Of a stretch of DNA of 64,000 bases, positions 46,262-56,423 are shown in pieces; positions within the stretch are counted from its first letter, which is position 1; each line of letters opens with the position of its first letter. The DNA is from Flavobacterium zhairuonense (GTDB lineage: Bacteria > Bacteroidota > Bacteroidia > Flavobacteriales > Flavobacteriaceae). The notes below the pieces were generated by a model that saw only the letters and a program-made list of their open reading frames with translations, searched no databases and was not told the DNA's origin. A program made the translations under genes and the position numbers. The DNA lies in NCBI RefSeq assembly GCF_004352915.1, contig NZ_SJSY01000068.1:1-64000 (forward strand), given 5' to 3'.

Positions 46262-49200
46262 ATGAAACAAAAGAATTTTATCTTTTCATTCGTTTTGTTC
46301 TTATTTGCTTCGAGTATTTTGTTTGCGCAAAAAATAACGATCAAAGGAACAGTAACTGATGAGACAGGAATGCCTATGCCGGGAGTTAATATTCAAGAAG
46401 AGGGAGGCTCAGGCGGAACTACGACTGGATTTGACGGAGATTATCAAATTAGTTCCAATAAAGGTTCTGTTTTAATCTTTTCATATATCGGATTCAAATC
46501 AACGAAAGCTACTGTGGTTGGTGCAACATTAAACATAAAGATGCTTTCTGATGCGAAAGAGCTTGACGGAGTTGTAGTGACCGCTTTGGGGCTTAAGAGA
46601 AGCGAAAAATCACTTGGTTATGCTACTCAAAAAGTACGAGTTGCAGATGTTGTTACGGTGAGAGAAACAGATATTAATAATGCATTGGCTGGAAAAATTG
46701 CTGGTGTTCAATTTCAAGGTTCTCCGAGTGGGGATTTTAGAACCTCTTTGCTTAGACTTCGCGGAGATACGGGAGTATTGTATGTAGTTGATAACATCAA
46801 AGTAAACACTATTAGTGATATTAACCCGGAAAGTATTGAAAGTATCAATACGTTGAAAGGTTTATCTGCAACGGCGCTTTACGGGCCAGAAGGTAGAAAT
46901 GGTGCAATTGTAATTACAACAAAAAGAGGAAAAAAAGGTGCTACTACAGTAGAGTTTAACGTAAGTTCTTCATTAGAAAATGCTTATGAATTGCCTAAAT
47001 TTCAAAATGAGTATGGTGGAGGTTATTCTCAAACTTTTCCAAAATATACTTATAATCCAGCTACTGATCCTGCTTCTTTTGCTGCTTTCAACGGTCAGGA
47101 TATTGTTGATTATACAGCGGATGAGAGCTGGGGGCCAAGAATGCAAGGCCAAATGGTACGTGCTTGGAATAGCTGGGAAGAAGGTACGCCAGAATTTGGT
47201 AAACTAACTCCTTTTTCTCCAAATCCAAATAATATTAAAGATTTTTACAATACCGGAGTAACTAAAAGATCTAGTTTATCTGTTGGTAAGGGTGGTGAAG
47301 ATTATTCTATAAACTTTGGTATCACTAGAACAGATAAAGAAGGTATAGTACCAAATACAGCAAGAACTCAGTATGATGTAAACCTTACTGTAGAGGCTAG
47401 TTTGAGTAAGAAATTTAAAGTATTCTCAACTGTTTTATTTCAAGATAGACAAACTACAGGATATAATGATAAAAACTTAATCTTACCGGCGGTTGCGAGT
47501 TTAAGACAATGGTTTCAAAGACAACTAAACATGAACGATTTAAGAAATTATCGTATGAATGGTAAAATTGTAACTTGGAACAGAACGAGCCCAACTAATG
47601 GAAAATCTATAGGTTGGAATTCTCCATTTTTTGATCAATACGAACAACCAAACAACGAAGATCAAAAATCTTTCAATGGTAAAATTGGTGGTTCTTACCA
47701 AATTATTGATGATTTGGCAGCTACTGTAGAGATTAGAAAAACATATATCGGAAACAATTATTATGATATCTACAAAGCTTGGGGTGGTGCCGAAGTTCCT
47801 GTTTATGAAGAAAGCCTTCAAATCACGAACAAAGATGAAATTTCAGGTATTTTAAATTATAAAAAGAAAATCAACAAATTTGATATCACAGGAAATTTAG
47901 GTTTCGAATATCAATTTTATGATAGAACATACATGGACGATACTACTGTTGGAGGTTTAGTTTCAGAAGGATTCTACAGTATCAGTACTTCTGTGGGAAC
48001 ACCACTTATTGATAATAAAAGATACAAAACAAAAAACCGTGCAGCTTTTTTAACAGCTTCTGTGGGTTATGATGATTTTGTTTATGTTGATGGTTCTTAT
48101 CGTAATGATTATGCTTCTACTGCTGATGTAAATGATAATAAATTAGCTACTTATGGTATTTCTGGAAGTTTCGTTTTCTCTAAATTTATTCCAGAAAATC
48201 GTTTTTTTACATTTGGTAAATTGAGAGCTGGTTATGCAATGGCGCCTCAGTTTCCTGGAGTTTATTTAACAAGCCCTATTTACGGAATCGGAACAGCTTA
48301 TGGTACTTATCCAGTTTCGTCAACACAAACAACACCAAGTAATCCAAGATTGAAAGGTGGAAATCGCGAAGAAAAAGAATATGGTATAGATTTGAAATTC
48401 TTTAATAACAGACTTTCATTAGACGTTTCTTATTTTGACAGATTAGATAATGAATTGCCTTATAGAGTAGACTTAGATGCTTCAACAGGAATTGGAGGTG
48501 TTTATGTAAATGGAGGAAAACAAACTTACAAAGGTTGGGAAATTGCATTGTCAGGAACGCCAATAAAAACAGATAATTTTGAATGGAATATCGGCGCAAA
48601 TTTTGCCACTTTAGATAGACAAGTAGTAGCTATTGCTCCAGGAATTACAAGAAATATTATTCAGTCTGGAAACTCAAATATGGGTAACGTTCAGTTGGTG
48701 GAGCAAGTAGGCGAAAAATGGGGAGCTATTTACGGAAGCAGAATTGCAAGAGATGAAAATGGAAAACCAAAATTAACCACTGCCGGAGCTTATGTGAGAG
48801 AATTGGGAGTTTATTTAGGTAATGTTTTGCCTAACTATACAGGAGGTCTTACGACTTCATTTAAATACAAAAATTTTGATTTAAGTTTAGGATTTGATTT
48901 CCAACAAGGCGGTAAATATTATTCTGTTTCTAATTCGTTGATTAATAGAACAGGAGTTGGTATTGAAACAGTTGGAGACAATGATTTAGGAAATCCAAAG
49001 AGAGATCCTATCGTAAACGCTACTACTGGTGCAAGTATTGCTACAGGTGCGATGCTAAATTCTGTAGTAACTCCAACTTCAGGAGGTCTTTTGGTAGAAG
49101 GTGTGGATGGTACGACTGGTGCCGATGTTGCTTACCGTGTGAGTACTAGAACATATTGGTCAAACATTAGAGCTATTACTGAACCTTTCTTAGAGGACGC

Positions 49201-49447
49201 TTCATATGCAAAATTGAGAACAGTTAGAATTGGATATACTTTAACTAAAAGTGTATTGCATAAAACACCTTTTGAAAAAATCAATGTTGCGCTTTATGCA
49301 AACAATGTATGGTTGATTTATGCGGCAAATCGTGATATCGACCCATCTGAACTTCAATCGTATAATACATCAAGTACGCCATTTATAGAAACGGCTCAAT
49401 TGCCAAATTCTAGATCTATTGGTTTAAATGTTGTTCTAACTTTATAA
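46262..49447 (+). CDS. SusC/RagA family TonB-linked outer-membrane transporter
   Basis: 1061 residues with signal peptide (VLFLFASSILFAQ). A CarboxypepD-reg-like domain covers about 25-100 (KGTVTDETGMPMPGVNIQEEG). A plug domain with GVLYVVDNIKVN, INPESIESINTLKGLSATALYGPEGRNGAIVITTKRG follows at about 110-225. The rest forms the 22-strand barrel. It imports an oligosaccharide, peptide or similar substrate with the SusD partner 8 bp downstream. No glycoside hydrolase, anti-sigma or sensor gene is close, so the substrate cannot be inferred from context. Confidence 0.95.
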   Translation: MKQKNFIFSFVLFLFASSILFAQKITIKGTVTDETGMPMPGVNIQEEGGSGGTTTGFDGDYQISSNKGSVLIFSYIGFKSTKATVVGATLNIKMLSDAKELDGVVVTALGLKRSEKSLGYATQKVRVADVVTVRETDINNALAGKIAGVQFQGSPSGDFRTSLLRLRGDTGVLYVVDNIKVNTISDINPESIESINTLKGLSATALYGPEGRNGAIVITTKRGKKGATTVEFNVSSSLENAYELPKFQNEYGGGYSQTFPKYTYNPATDPASFAAFNGQDIVDYTADESWGPRMQGQMVRAWNSWEEGTPEFGKLTPFSPNPNNIKDFYNTGVTKRSSLSVGKGGEDYSINFGITRTDKEGIVPNTARTQYDVNLTVEASLSKKFKVFSTVLFQDRQTTGYNDKNLILPAVASLRQWFQRQLNMNDLRNYRMNGKIVTWNRTSPTNGKSIGWNSPFFDQYEQPNNEDQKSFNGKIGGSYQIIDDLAATVEIRKTYIGNNYYDIYKAWGGAEVPVYEESLQITNKDEISGILNYKKKINKFDITGNLGFEYQFYDRTYMDDTTVGGLVSEGFYSISTSVGTPLIDNKRYKTKNRAAFLTASVGYDDFVYVDGSYRNDYASTADVNDNKLATYGISGSFVFSKFIPENRFFTFGKLRAGYAMAPQFPGVYLTSPIYGIGTAYGTYPVSSTQTTPSNPRLKGGNREEKEYGIDLKFFNNRLSLDVSYFDRLDNELPYRVDLDASTGIGGVYVNGGKQTYKGWEIALSGTPIKTDNFEWNIGANFATLDRQVVAIAPGITRNIIQSGNSNMGNVQLVEQVGEKWGAIYGSRIARDENGKPKLTTAGAYVRELGVYLGNVLPNYTGGLTTSFKYKNFDLSLGFDFQQGGKYYSVSNSLINRTGVGIETVGDNDLGNPKRDPIVNATTGASIATGAMLNSVVTPTSGGLLVEGVDGTTGADVAYRVSTRTYWSNIRAITEPFLEDASYAKLRTVRIGYTLTKSVLHKTPFEKINVALYANNVWLIYAANRDIDPSELQSYNTSSTPFIETAQLPNSRSIGLNVVLTL

Positions 49448-49455
49448 TTATAAAA

Positions 49456-50904
49456 ATGAAAAAAATAATAACATCAATTTTAGCACTAACAACTGTTTTG
49501 GTATCAGTTTCTTGTGATAATGCTGATTTTGGCGATACCAACTTAAATCCGAATTATCCTAGTGTCGCAAATACAGCTTCGTTACTTACAGGAGCCGAAA
49601 GATCAATGTCGCCTATTCTTACTGCTACTGAACCACTTTGTTATGTTCAATATATCACAAACGGACAATATCCTAAGGAAACGATTTATGATGTAGTAAA
49701 TTTTGAATATACCAGTAATTATGTGTCTATTCTAAACAATTTGCAAGCAGTTATAGATTTAAACAAAGATGCAGCAACGGCCGGAGCTGCATTAGCTAAT
49801 GGTTCAAACAATAACCAAATTGCTGTAGCAATGATCTTGAAAGCTTATGTTTTTCAGCATATCACAGATCGTTGGGGAATGGTTCCTTATACTGGAGCTT
49901 TAAAAGGCTTAGATAATCCATTTCCTAAATTTGATACACAAGAAGCTATTTATGATGGATTGTTTAAAGATCTAACTGATGCAGTAGCACTTATGGATGC
50001 TGGTGCAGGACCAAAAGGCGATGTGATTTTTACCACAAAAGCGACTCAGATGTCTGAATGGAAACGTTTTGCAAATACTTTAAAGTTAAATATGGCGATG
50101 CGCTTATCGAAGAGATTTCCAGCTCCAGGAGGTTATGCCGCAACAAAATTTGTTGAGGCTTTAAACGCTGGAACTATTGCTTCAAATTTACAAAACTTTA
50201 CCTATCCTTATATTACTGATGAGGCTTATGATAATCCTTGGGAAGATCGTTTTGAAACTAGAACAGACTATTTAGTAAGTGAGCCTTTTGTGAATTTATT
50301 GATTGGTACAGGAACAAATCTTGCGCCACAGGATCCTAGATTGGCAAAATTTGCAGAAAAAGCGACTAACGGTGGTGGAATTTACAAAGGTGGCCTTACT
50401 TCGGCTGTAGGAAATACAACTGTTGCCAATTATTCTTTTATAACGAATACTATTATCAAAAATAAAACTGCTCCTGCATTTTTCTATACTTATGCACAGG
50501 TTTCTTTTGCGAAAGCTGAAGCTGCGTCTTTAGGATGGATTTCGGGTTCAGCAGCAACTTTTTATGCTGAAGGTATTAGAGCTTCTATGGCACAATGGGG
50601 CGTTACAACTGCAGCGGCTGATGCTTATGTTTTACAGTTTCCTTATGTAAACATAAAATCTATTGCTTACCAAAAACACATTGCTTTGTATATGCAAGGT
50701 TATGAAGGATGGAATGAGTGGAGAAGATTTGGCGCTGATGCTGTTGCTCTAACTGTTCCTGCTGGAGCGATTGGTTCTGCTACAATTCCGCAAAGACAAG
50801 CTTACGGAGCGAGTGTAAAAACATTGAATTTAGAAAATTACAATGCTGCAATCGCTGCTCAAGGAGCTGACAAAATGGAAACAAAAGTTTGGTGGGCAAA
50901 TTAA
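49456..50904 (+). CDS. SusD/RagB-like substrate-binding lipoprotein
   Basis: 482 residues with lipobox SVSC (C20) followed by DNADFGDTNLNPN. The pattern fits the SusD-like_2 group: helical TPR-like fold, with ERSMSPILTATE, AVAMILKAYVFQHITDRWGMVPYTGA, SEWKRFANTLKLNMAMRLS and YMQGYEGWNEWRRFG. It forms the lid on the SusC transporter. Same transcript as susC, with a strong terminator after it. Confidence 0.93.
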   Translation: MKKIITSILALTTVLVSVSCDNADFGDTNLNPNYPSVANTASLLTGAERSMSPILTATEPLCYVQYITNGQYPKETIYDVVNFEYTSNYVSILNNLQAVIDLNKDAATAGAALANGSNNNQIAVAMILKAYVFQHITDRWGMVPYTGALKGLDNPFPKFDTQEAIYDGLFKDLTDAVALMDAGAGPKGDVIFTTKATQMSEWKRFANTLKLNMAMRLSKRFPAPGGYAATKFVEALNAGTIASNLQNFTYPYITDEAYDNPWEDRFETRTDYLVSEPFVNLLIGTGTNLAPQDPRLAKFAEKATNGGGIYKGGLTSAVGNTTVANYSFITNTIIKNKTAPAFFYTYAQVSFAKAEAASLGWISGSAATFYAEGIRASMAQWGVTTAAADAYVLQFPYVNIKSIAYQKHIALYMQGYEGWNEWRRFGADAVALTVPAGAIGSATIPQRQAYGASVKTLNLENYNAAIAAQGADKMETKVWWAN

Positions 50905-50926
50905 TTTAGTCACTATAACTTAAATG

Positions 50927-50968
50927 AAAAAAGAGGAAATCTCGCTATGGGATTTCCTCTTTTTTATT
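50927..50968. terminator. Terminator after susD
   Basis: 15-bp stem AAAAAAGAGGAAATC / GATTTCCTCTTTTTT with T run. It can also serve the convergent gene at 50993. Confidence 0.9.
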
Positions 50969-50992
50969 TTCTATTTTGAAATAATTTCGAAA

Positions 50993-52015
50993 TTATTGCA
51001 CATTTAAAACAGCCACAATTTTATCTAAATCGTCTTTAAGATGATTAGCAGTAATTACAATTCGGTTTAGTGGATCAGCTTCTTTAGTATATTTAAAACT
51101 TGCAATAATAATTTTTTCTTCTTTTAGATTTTCTACTAATTCTTGTGATAAGATATAAATCAACGGATAACTTTTATCAAACTTAATATTGCTGTTTGGG
51201 ACTAAAATAGAATCGATATAATTCAAATTATCCAACAGTTTTTGATGCTGCACGTTATAAATTTCTTTTGCATCAAAAATTGTTTGAACAAAAGCAGGAT
51301 TCATTCCAGCCGCACTGGTAAAAGTTTCTAATTCCTTTATTTGTTCAATGAACTTAGAATCACTTGCAATGACACCTCCTGTTAATCCAAATGCTTTTCC
51401 TAACGAAGAAACCATGATTTTTCTTTTAATTGGAAAAGAAATGGAAGAATAAATTCCGTTGCCATTTTTGCCAACAATTCCCAAAGAATGCGATTCGTCA
51501 ATAATTAATGTGATTTCTTTGTGGTTTGGAATTTTTTCTAAAAATGATAAATCGGCAGGTTTTGTCTCAAACGAAGGAACGCCATCGGTAAGAATGGTTA
51601 TTTTTTCTGGTTTTGAATCCAGTAGACGATCGTTTAAATTTCCGTTTAAGAATACAGGAAAACTATTTTCAGTTTGGATAGCGTTGTGTGTATCATTCAA
51701 ATGAAAAAAACTATCGGTTTGCTTTTTCATTAAATCGATAACCAATTTTCCAGCAAGCATCCCTGAAGAAACAGTAATAGCGCTTTCTGAACTAATATGT
51801 GATGCTAAGAACTTTTCGCCATTATCATAAGCACTCAGCTTGATATTCGCAGTTCTAGAACTTCCATAAGTAGTTCCCCAATTTAAAATATTCTGAACAA
51901 CTAAATTTTGAAAATCCTTATTTGTTGGAAGACCTAAATAAGCAGTTCCGCCAAAATACAAATAGTGTTTTTGGTCAATCTCAATAATTCGGTCAGGGAA
52001 TTTTTCGACTATCAT
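50993..52015 (-). CDS. Alpha-oxoamine synthase-like PLP enzyme
   Basis: 340 residues of the fold-type I PLP family: YLGLPTNKDF, TYGSSRTANIKLSAYDNGE, IIDESHSLGIVGKNG (D173, H176) and PLP lysine K207 in SSLGKAFGL. The pattern is that of 8-amino-7-oxononanoate synthase-like enzymes, but it is shorter. It sits 3 bp after the dipeptide epimerase gene rather than biotin genes. The reaction is unknown. A link to cell-wall peptide or amino acid metabolism is inferred from that neighbour. Confidence 0.83.
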   Translation of the reverse strand: MIVEKFPDRIIEIDQKHYLYFGGTAYLGLPTNKDFQNLVVQNILNWGTTYGSSRTANIKLSAYDNGEKFLASHISSESAITVSSGMLAGKLVIDLMKKQTDSFFHLNDTHNAIQTENSFPVFLNGNLNDRLLDSKPEKITILTDGVPSFETKPADLSFLEKIPNHKEITLIIDESHSLGIVGKNGNGIYSSISFPIKRKIMVSSLGKAFGLTGGVIASDSKFIEQIKELETFTSAAGMNPAFVQTIFDAKEIYNVQHQKLLDNLNYIDSILVPNSNIKFDKSYPLIYILSQELVENLKEEKIIIASFKYTKEADPLNRIVITANHLKDDLDKIVAVLNVQ

Positions 52016-52018
52016 TTT

Positions 52019-53029
52019 TTATAAAAGTGTAACTCCGGTTCCGTTAAGATCGGAATAAGAAATGACTCCATCTTTTATTTTCACACCAGTAGCAATGTCT
52101 TTGTCTAATAGCAAAGCACCATCCATATCAACATAATCTAACTGTGGAAGTAAATGTGCAATTGCCGAAATCCCAACAGTAGATTCGGTCATACAACCAA
52201 CCATTGTTCTTAAGCCAAGTTTTTTAGCTTCTTCAATCATGCGTTTTCCAGGTGTCAATCCGCCACATTTAACCAGTTTTACATTTACACCATGAAAATG
52301 ATTATGACATTTTGCTACATCTTCTTCGATAATACAGCTTTCGTCAGCGATTACAGGAAGTGCAGAATGTTTAAAAACTTCTTTATGACCTTCCCAGTTA
52401 TCGGCTTTCATTGGTTGTTCTAGGAATTCAACTCCTAATTTTTTAAGCTCAACAGAATTGTTGATCGTTTCTTCAACTCCCCAGCCACAGTTGGCGTCAA
52501 TTCTAAAAATAGCGTCAGTATGTTTTCTGAGTTCTTTTACGATTGCAATATCTTCTTTCGTACCTAATTTGATTTTATAAATTGGCCAAGGAAGTTCCTG
52601 CATTTTTGAAACCATTTTGTCAATAGAAGCAATTCCGATTGTGTAATCTGTCATCGGATTTCTTTCAGTAGTATAGTTCCACAATTCGTATAATTTTTTG
52701 CCTTTTTTACGTGCATACAAATCATTATAAGCTAAATCTAAAGCGCAAAGTGCAAACATATCGTCTTTTAAATACGGATGTATTTTTGACCAAAATACTT
52801 CTGGAGTTTCGTCTTCGGTATTTTCAATAATGCTTCTGATTTTTTCCAGATCCTGAATCATCATTGGAACTGTCGTTTTGTAATACGGATTTGAAGTTGC
52901 TTCTCCAAAACCAGAAAAGCCATCGCTTTGTAATTCTACAATTAAAGAAGGTTGAAAATCAATAGATTCCCTTGAAATTGTGAAGGTATGTTTTAGTTTT
53001 AGGTTGTATTCTCTTAAAATTAGTTTCAT
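52019..53029 (-). CDS. Dipeptide epimerase (enolase superfamily)
   Basis: 336 residues. The catalytic layout of L-Ala-D/L-Glu epimerases is complete: K152/K154 in YKIKLG, D178 in FRIDANCGW, E204 in FLEQP, D229 in VIADES and K251 in VKLVKCGG. These recycle muropeptide-derived L-Ala-D-Glu, though related members act on other dipeptides. Paired with an AOS-like PLP enzyme 3 bp downstream. Confidence 0.9.
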   Translation of the reverse strand: MKLILREYNLKLKHTFTISRESIDFQPSLIVELQSDGFSGFGEATSNPYYKTTVPMMIQDLEKIRSIIENTEDETPEVFWSKIHPYLKDDMFALCALDLAYNDLYARKKGKKLYELWNYTTERNPMTDYTIGIASIDKMVSKMQELPWPIYKIKLGTKEDIAIVKELRKHTDAIFRIDANCGWGVEETINNSVELKKLGVEFLEQPMKADNWEGHKEVFKHSALPVIADESCIIEEDVAKCHNHFHGVNVKLVKCGGLTPGKRMIEEAKKLGLRTMVGCMTESTVGISAIAHLLPQLDYVDMDGALLLDKDIATGVKIKDGVISYSDLNGTGVTLL

Positions 53030-53062
53030 CGTTTTTATGTTGTTTTTTTATGTGTATTTTGC

Positions 53063-53866
53063 TCAATAACCAAGCCAAAGAACTGCTTTTACAAAGCCAT
53101 CTCTCCATAATTTTTCGTTATGCTGGCCACCAGGTACAATTCTAGTTTTGGTTAGATGAAGACAATAACAGCGGTTCTTGTCTAATAAGCGTTCCATCTT
53201 ATGTAAATCATTTACCATATCATCACTTTCTTTGTCTCCACAAAGAAAATAGATGCGCGTTTTATTTTTTGGAGCTTGCTCTGTTAAAGTATAAATGTCG
53301 TTTGTAAACCAAAAGGATGGGGAAAAAATACCCGCATTGCCAAAAATTTCTGGATATTTTAAAATAGCATAATAAGAAACCAAACCACCAAGAGAGCTTC
53401 CCATTATTGTTGTGTTTTTTGCTTTGGTTTTAGTTCTGTAGTTTTTGTCGATATAAGGTTTTAAAGTTTTAACTATAAAATCAAGATAATTATCGGCATT
53501 ACCTCCGCCATATTTTTCATTTTTATAAGGAGTCAATTCGTCAATGCGTTTGTCGTTTCCGTGCTCAATTCCAACAATAATTACAGGAGCTTTCAAACTA
53601 TCCAGTTTTTCATCTACATTCCATTCGCCAACAAAAGAAGTTTTGGCATCAAACAAATTTTGAGCATCATGCATATAAATAACACTGTATTTTTTTTTAG
53701 GTGAAGTGGCATAGCCTTCCGGTAAATAAAGCCAGATTTTTTTTGTGGTTTTAAGCTGAGGTGCTTCAATCGTAAAAGTGGATACGTTTTTGGATGCCGT
53801 GCTTTCCTGCGCATTTCCAACATTTGCAAGCATCAATAAAATAAAAAAGCAGAATCCCCTTATCAT
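53063..53866 (-). CDS. Exported esterase, enterochelin esterase-like
   Basis: 267 residues with a signal peptide (CFFILLMLANVGNAQ). The alpha/beta hydrolase of the esterase-D/Fes family shows KIWLYLPEGY, SVIYMHDAQNLFD, nucleophile S158 in MGSSLGGLVSYYA, a likely acid in CGDKESDD and histidine in GGQHNEKLWRDGF. The latter is the typical C-terminal motif. Members cleave siderophore or feruloyl esters; the substrate is unknown. 34 bp upstream of the epimerase gene on the same strand. Confidence 0.9.
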   Translation of the reverse strand: MIRGFCFFILLMLANVGNAQESTASKNVSTFTIEAPQLKTTKKIWLYLPEGYATSPKKKYSVIYMHDAQNLFDAKTSFVGEWNVDEKLDSLKAPVIIVGIEHGNDKRIDELTPYKNEKYGGGNADNYLDFIVKTLKPYIDKNYRTKTKAKNTTIMGSSLGGLVSYYAILKYPEIFGNAGIFSPSFWFTNDIYTLTEQAPKNKTRIYFLCGDKESDDMVNDLHKMERLLDKNRCYCLHLTKTRIVPGGQHNEKLWRDGFVKAVLWLGY

Positions 53867-53920
53867 CAGTTATTGTATTTTAGATTTAAAGTAATATTTT
53901 AGCTAAAAATAACAAATTTG

Positions 53921-54322
53921 ATGAATACAGAGGAAGAAAAAAGAGGTTTACTTTTAGAAATGATTGCATTTGCGACCATTGACGGGCATTTGCATAAACG
54001 TGAGGTAGATTTTCTGTGGATTGTTGCTGAGGAATTGAATATCAGCAAAGAAGAATTTAAGGATTTATTTCATCAAGAATATAAAACTAAAGTCGCCAGA
54101 TCTGAATTTCAGCGCATTCAGCAATTTTATAGATTGGCTTTGATTATGCATTGCGATGGCATCTTGCATGAAAAAGAATCAAAAGCGATACATCAAATTG
54201 CACTCGAAATGGGATTAAATCCAACTGCAGTAAAACGAGTTTTGGAACTGATGAAAAAGGCGCCAAATGCCATTATTGACCCAAATAAATTATTGAAAGT
54301 TTTTCAGGAACAGCATAATTAA
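53921..54322 (+). CDS. TerB-like helical protein
   Basis: 133 residues from the ATG at 53921; a TTG at 53918 is the longer alternative. All-helical, with MIAFATIDGHLHKREVDFLWIVAEELNISKEEF and LALIMHCDGILHEKESKAIHQIALEMG, the paired acidic motif (DG.. . E) of TerB/DjlA-type domains. Function is unknown. Its stop overlaps the convergent uvrB stop by 4 bp. Confidence 0.78.
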   Translation: MNTEEEKRGLLLEMIAFATIDGHLHKREVDFLWIVAEELNISKEEFKDLFHQEYKTKVARSEFQRIQQFYRLALIMHCDGILHEKESKAIHQIALEMGLNPTAVKRVLELMKKAPNAIIDPNKLLKVFQEQHN

Positions 54323-56310
54323 GATAGTTGTTCCTGAAGTTTTTTGATATCATCACGCAATTTGGCCGCTTGCAAAAAGTCTAATTCTTTGGCTGCTTTC
54401 TCCATTGATTTGCGTTTCTCACGAATTAGTTTTTCTAAATCAGTTTTTGACATATAAGCAGTTTCTGGTTCGGCAGCAACTGGTAAAGTATGACCTAATT
54501 CGTATTCTACCAAAGGATTTTTAGTAAATGCGCTGTCGATTTTTTTGTTTAAAGCCTGAGGTGTTATATTGTTTTCAGTATTAAAATTGATCTGTTTTGT
54601 TCTGCGATAATTCGTTTCATCAATTGTTCTTTGCATGCTTGCTGTAATTTTATCTGCATACATAATGGCTTTTCCGTTTAAGTTTCTTGCGGCACGCCCA
54701 ATCGTTTGCGTCAAAGATCTGTGGTTTCTTAAAAAACCTTCTTTATCGGCATCTAAAATTGCAACAAGTGAAACTTCGGGCAAATCCAAACCTTCACGAA
54801 GCAAGTTTACTCCAATTAAAACATCGAAAATACCTTTTCGCAAATCCTGCATGATTTCGATGCGTTCTAAAGTATCAACTTCAGAATGAATATATCGACA
54901 ACGAATATTTACTTTGGTCAAATATTTGGCTAATTCTTCGGCCATTCTTTTGGTTAAAGTTGTCACCAAAACTCTTTCGTCTAATTCGCAACGCACTTGA
55001 ATTTCTTCAATCAAATCATCAATCTGATTCAAACTTGGGCGAACTTCAATAATAGGATCTAATAATCCAGTTGGACGAATAATCTGCTCTACATAAATCC
55101 CGTCTGATTTTTGTAATTCATAATCGGCCGGAGTTGCAGAAACATAAATGACTTGATTCTGTAAAGCTTCAAATTCTTCAAATTTCAAAGGTCGGTTATC
55201 CATTGCAGCTGGCAAACGGAAACCGTATTCTACCAAGTTTTCTTTACGGCTTCGATCGCCACCGTACATCGCATGAACTTGGGAAACGGTTACATGGCTT
55301 TCGTCAACAACCATTAAATAATCGCTCGGAAAATAATCTAACAAACAGAAAGGTCTTGTTCCAGCTTCACGTCCGTCTAAATAACGAGAATAATTCTCAA
55401 TTCCGGAGCAATAACCCAATTCGCGAATCATTTCTAAATCGAAATTAGTTCGTTCTTCAAGTCGTTTTGCTTCCAAGTGTTTGCCTATTTCTTTGAAATA
55501 ATCCACTTGTTTTACTAAATCTTGCTGAATCTGCCAGATAGCACCTTGTAAAACTTCTGGCGAAGTCACAAACATATTGGCAGGATAAATGGTCAATCTT
55601 TTGAATTTCTCGATTACTTTGGAAGTTTGAGCATCAAATGATTCTATTTCCTCAATTTCATCTCCAAAAAAGTGAATGCGATAGGCATCATCAGCATAAC
55701 TTGGATATACTTCTACCGTATCTCCTTTGATTCTGAAAGTTCCTGGATTAAAATCGGCTTCCGTTCTGGCATATAGACTTTGAACTAAACTATGTAATAA
55801 TTTAGTTCTCGAAATAACCTGATCTCTAGTGATTTCAATTACATTTTTCTGAAATTCCACAGGATTTCCAATACCATATAAGCATGAAACAGAAGCAACA
55901 ACCAAAACATCACGTCGCCCAGAAAGCAGAGAAGAAGTCGTACTCAAACGCATCTTTTCTAATTCTTCATTTATAGATAAATCTTTTTCAATAAATACGC
56001 CTGTAACCGGCATAAAAGCTTCTGGCTGATAATAGTCGTAGTACGAAACGAAATATTCAACCGCATTATTTGGGAAAAACTGTTTGAATTCTGAATACAA
56101 TTGCGCCGCCAAAGTTTTATTGTGTGCCAAAACCAAAGTCGGGCGCTGCACTTCTTGAATAACATTCGCAACTGTAAAGGTTTTACCAGATCCTGTAACT
56201 CCTAATAAAGTTTGATATTTTTCGCCATCTTCAACACCTTGTGCAAGTTTTTGTATGGCTTGTGGCTGATCTCCTTTTGGACTATATTCTGAAGCTACTT
56301 GAAAATTCAT
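54319..56310 (-). CDS. uvrB: Excinuclease ABC subunit B
   Basis: A 663-residue nucleotide excision repair helicase. Walker A GVTGSGKT (37-44), beta-hairpin region YYDYYQPEAFMPVTGVFIEKD, helicase motifs VVDESHVTVSQ, YVSATPADYE, IGRAARNLNGKAIMYAD, and the C-terminal UVR motif LEKLIREKRKSMEKAAKELDF...KLRDDIKKLQEQL that binds UvrC. Length is normal. Its 3' end overlaps the TerB-like gene. Confidence 0.98.
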   Translation of the reverse strand: MNFQVASEYSPKGDQPQAIQKLAQGVEDGEKYQTLLGVTGSGKTFTVANVIQEVQRPTLVLAHNKTLAAQLYSEFKQFFPNNAVEYFVSYYDYYQPEAFMPVTGVFIEKDLSINEELEKMRLSTTSSLLSGRRDVLVVASVSCLYGIGNPVEFQKNVIEITRDQVISRTKLLHSLVQSLYARTEADFNPGTFRIKGDTVEVYPSYADDAYRIHFFGDEIEEIESFDAQTSKVIEKFKRLTIYPANMFVTSPEVLQGAIWQIQQDLVKQVDYFKEIGKHLEAKRLEERTNFDLEMIRELGYCSGIENYSRYLDGREAGTRPFCLLDYFPSDYLMVVDESHVTVSQVHAMYGGDRSRKENLVEYGFRLPAAMDNRPLKFEEFEALQNQVIYVSATPADYELQKSDGIYVEQIIRPTGLLDPIIEVRPSLNQIDDLIEEIQVRCELDERVLVTTLTKRMAEELAKYLTKVNIRCRYIHSEVDTLERIEIMQDLRKGIFDVLIGVNLLREGLDLPEVSLVAILDADKEGFLRNHRSLTQTIGRAARNLNGKAIMYADKITASMQRTIDETNYRRTKQINFNTENNITPQALNKKIDSAFTKNPLVEYELGHTLPVAAEPETAYMSKTDLEKLIREKRKSMEKAAKELDFLQAAKLRDDIKKLQEQLS

Positions 56311-56423
56311 TTTTTATTGATGAAAAATTAGTTTTGTAAAGATACGAAGTTTGAATCCTATAAAAAAGCTAAATAGGATTGCCATAAATTATAAGGATTT
56401 CCACAAATTATTTTACGGTGTAT

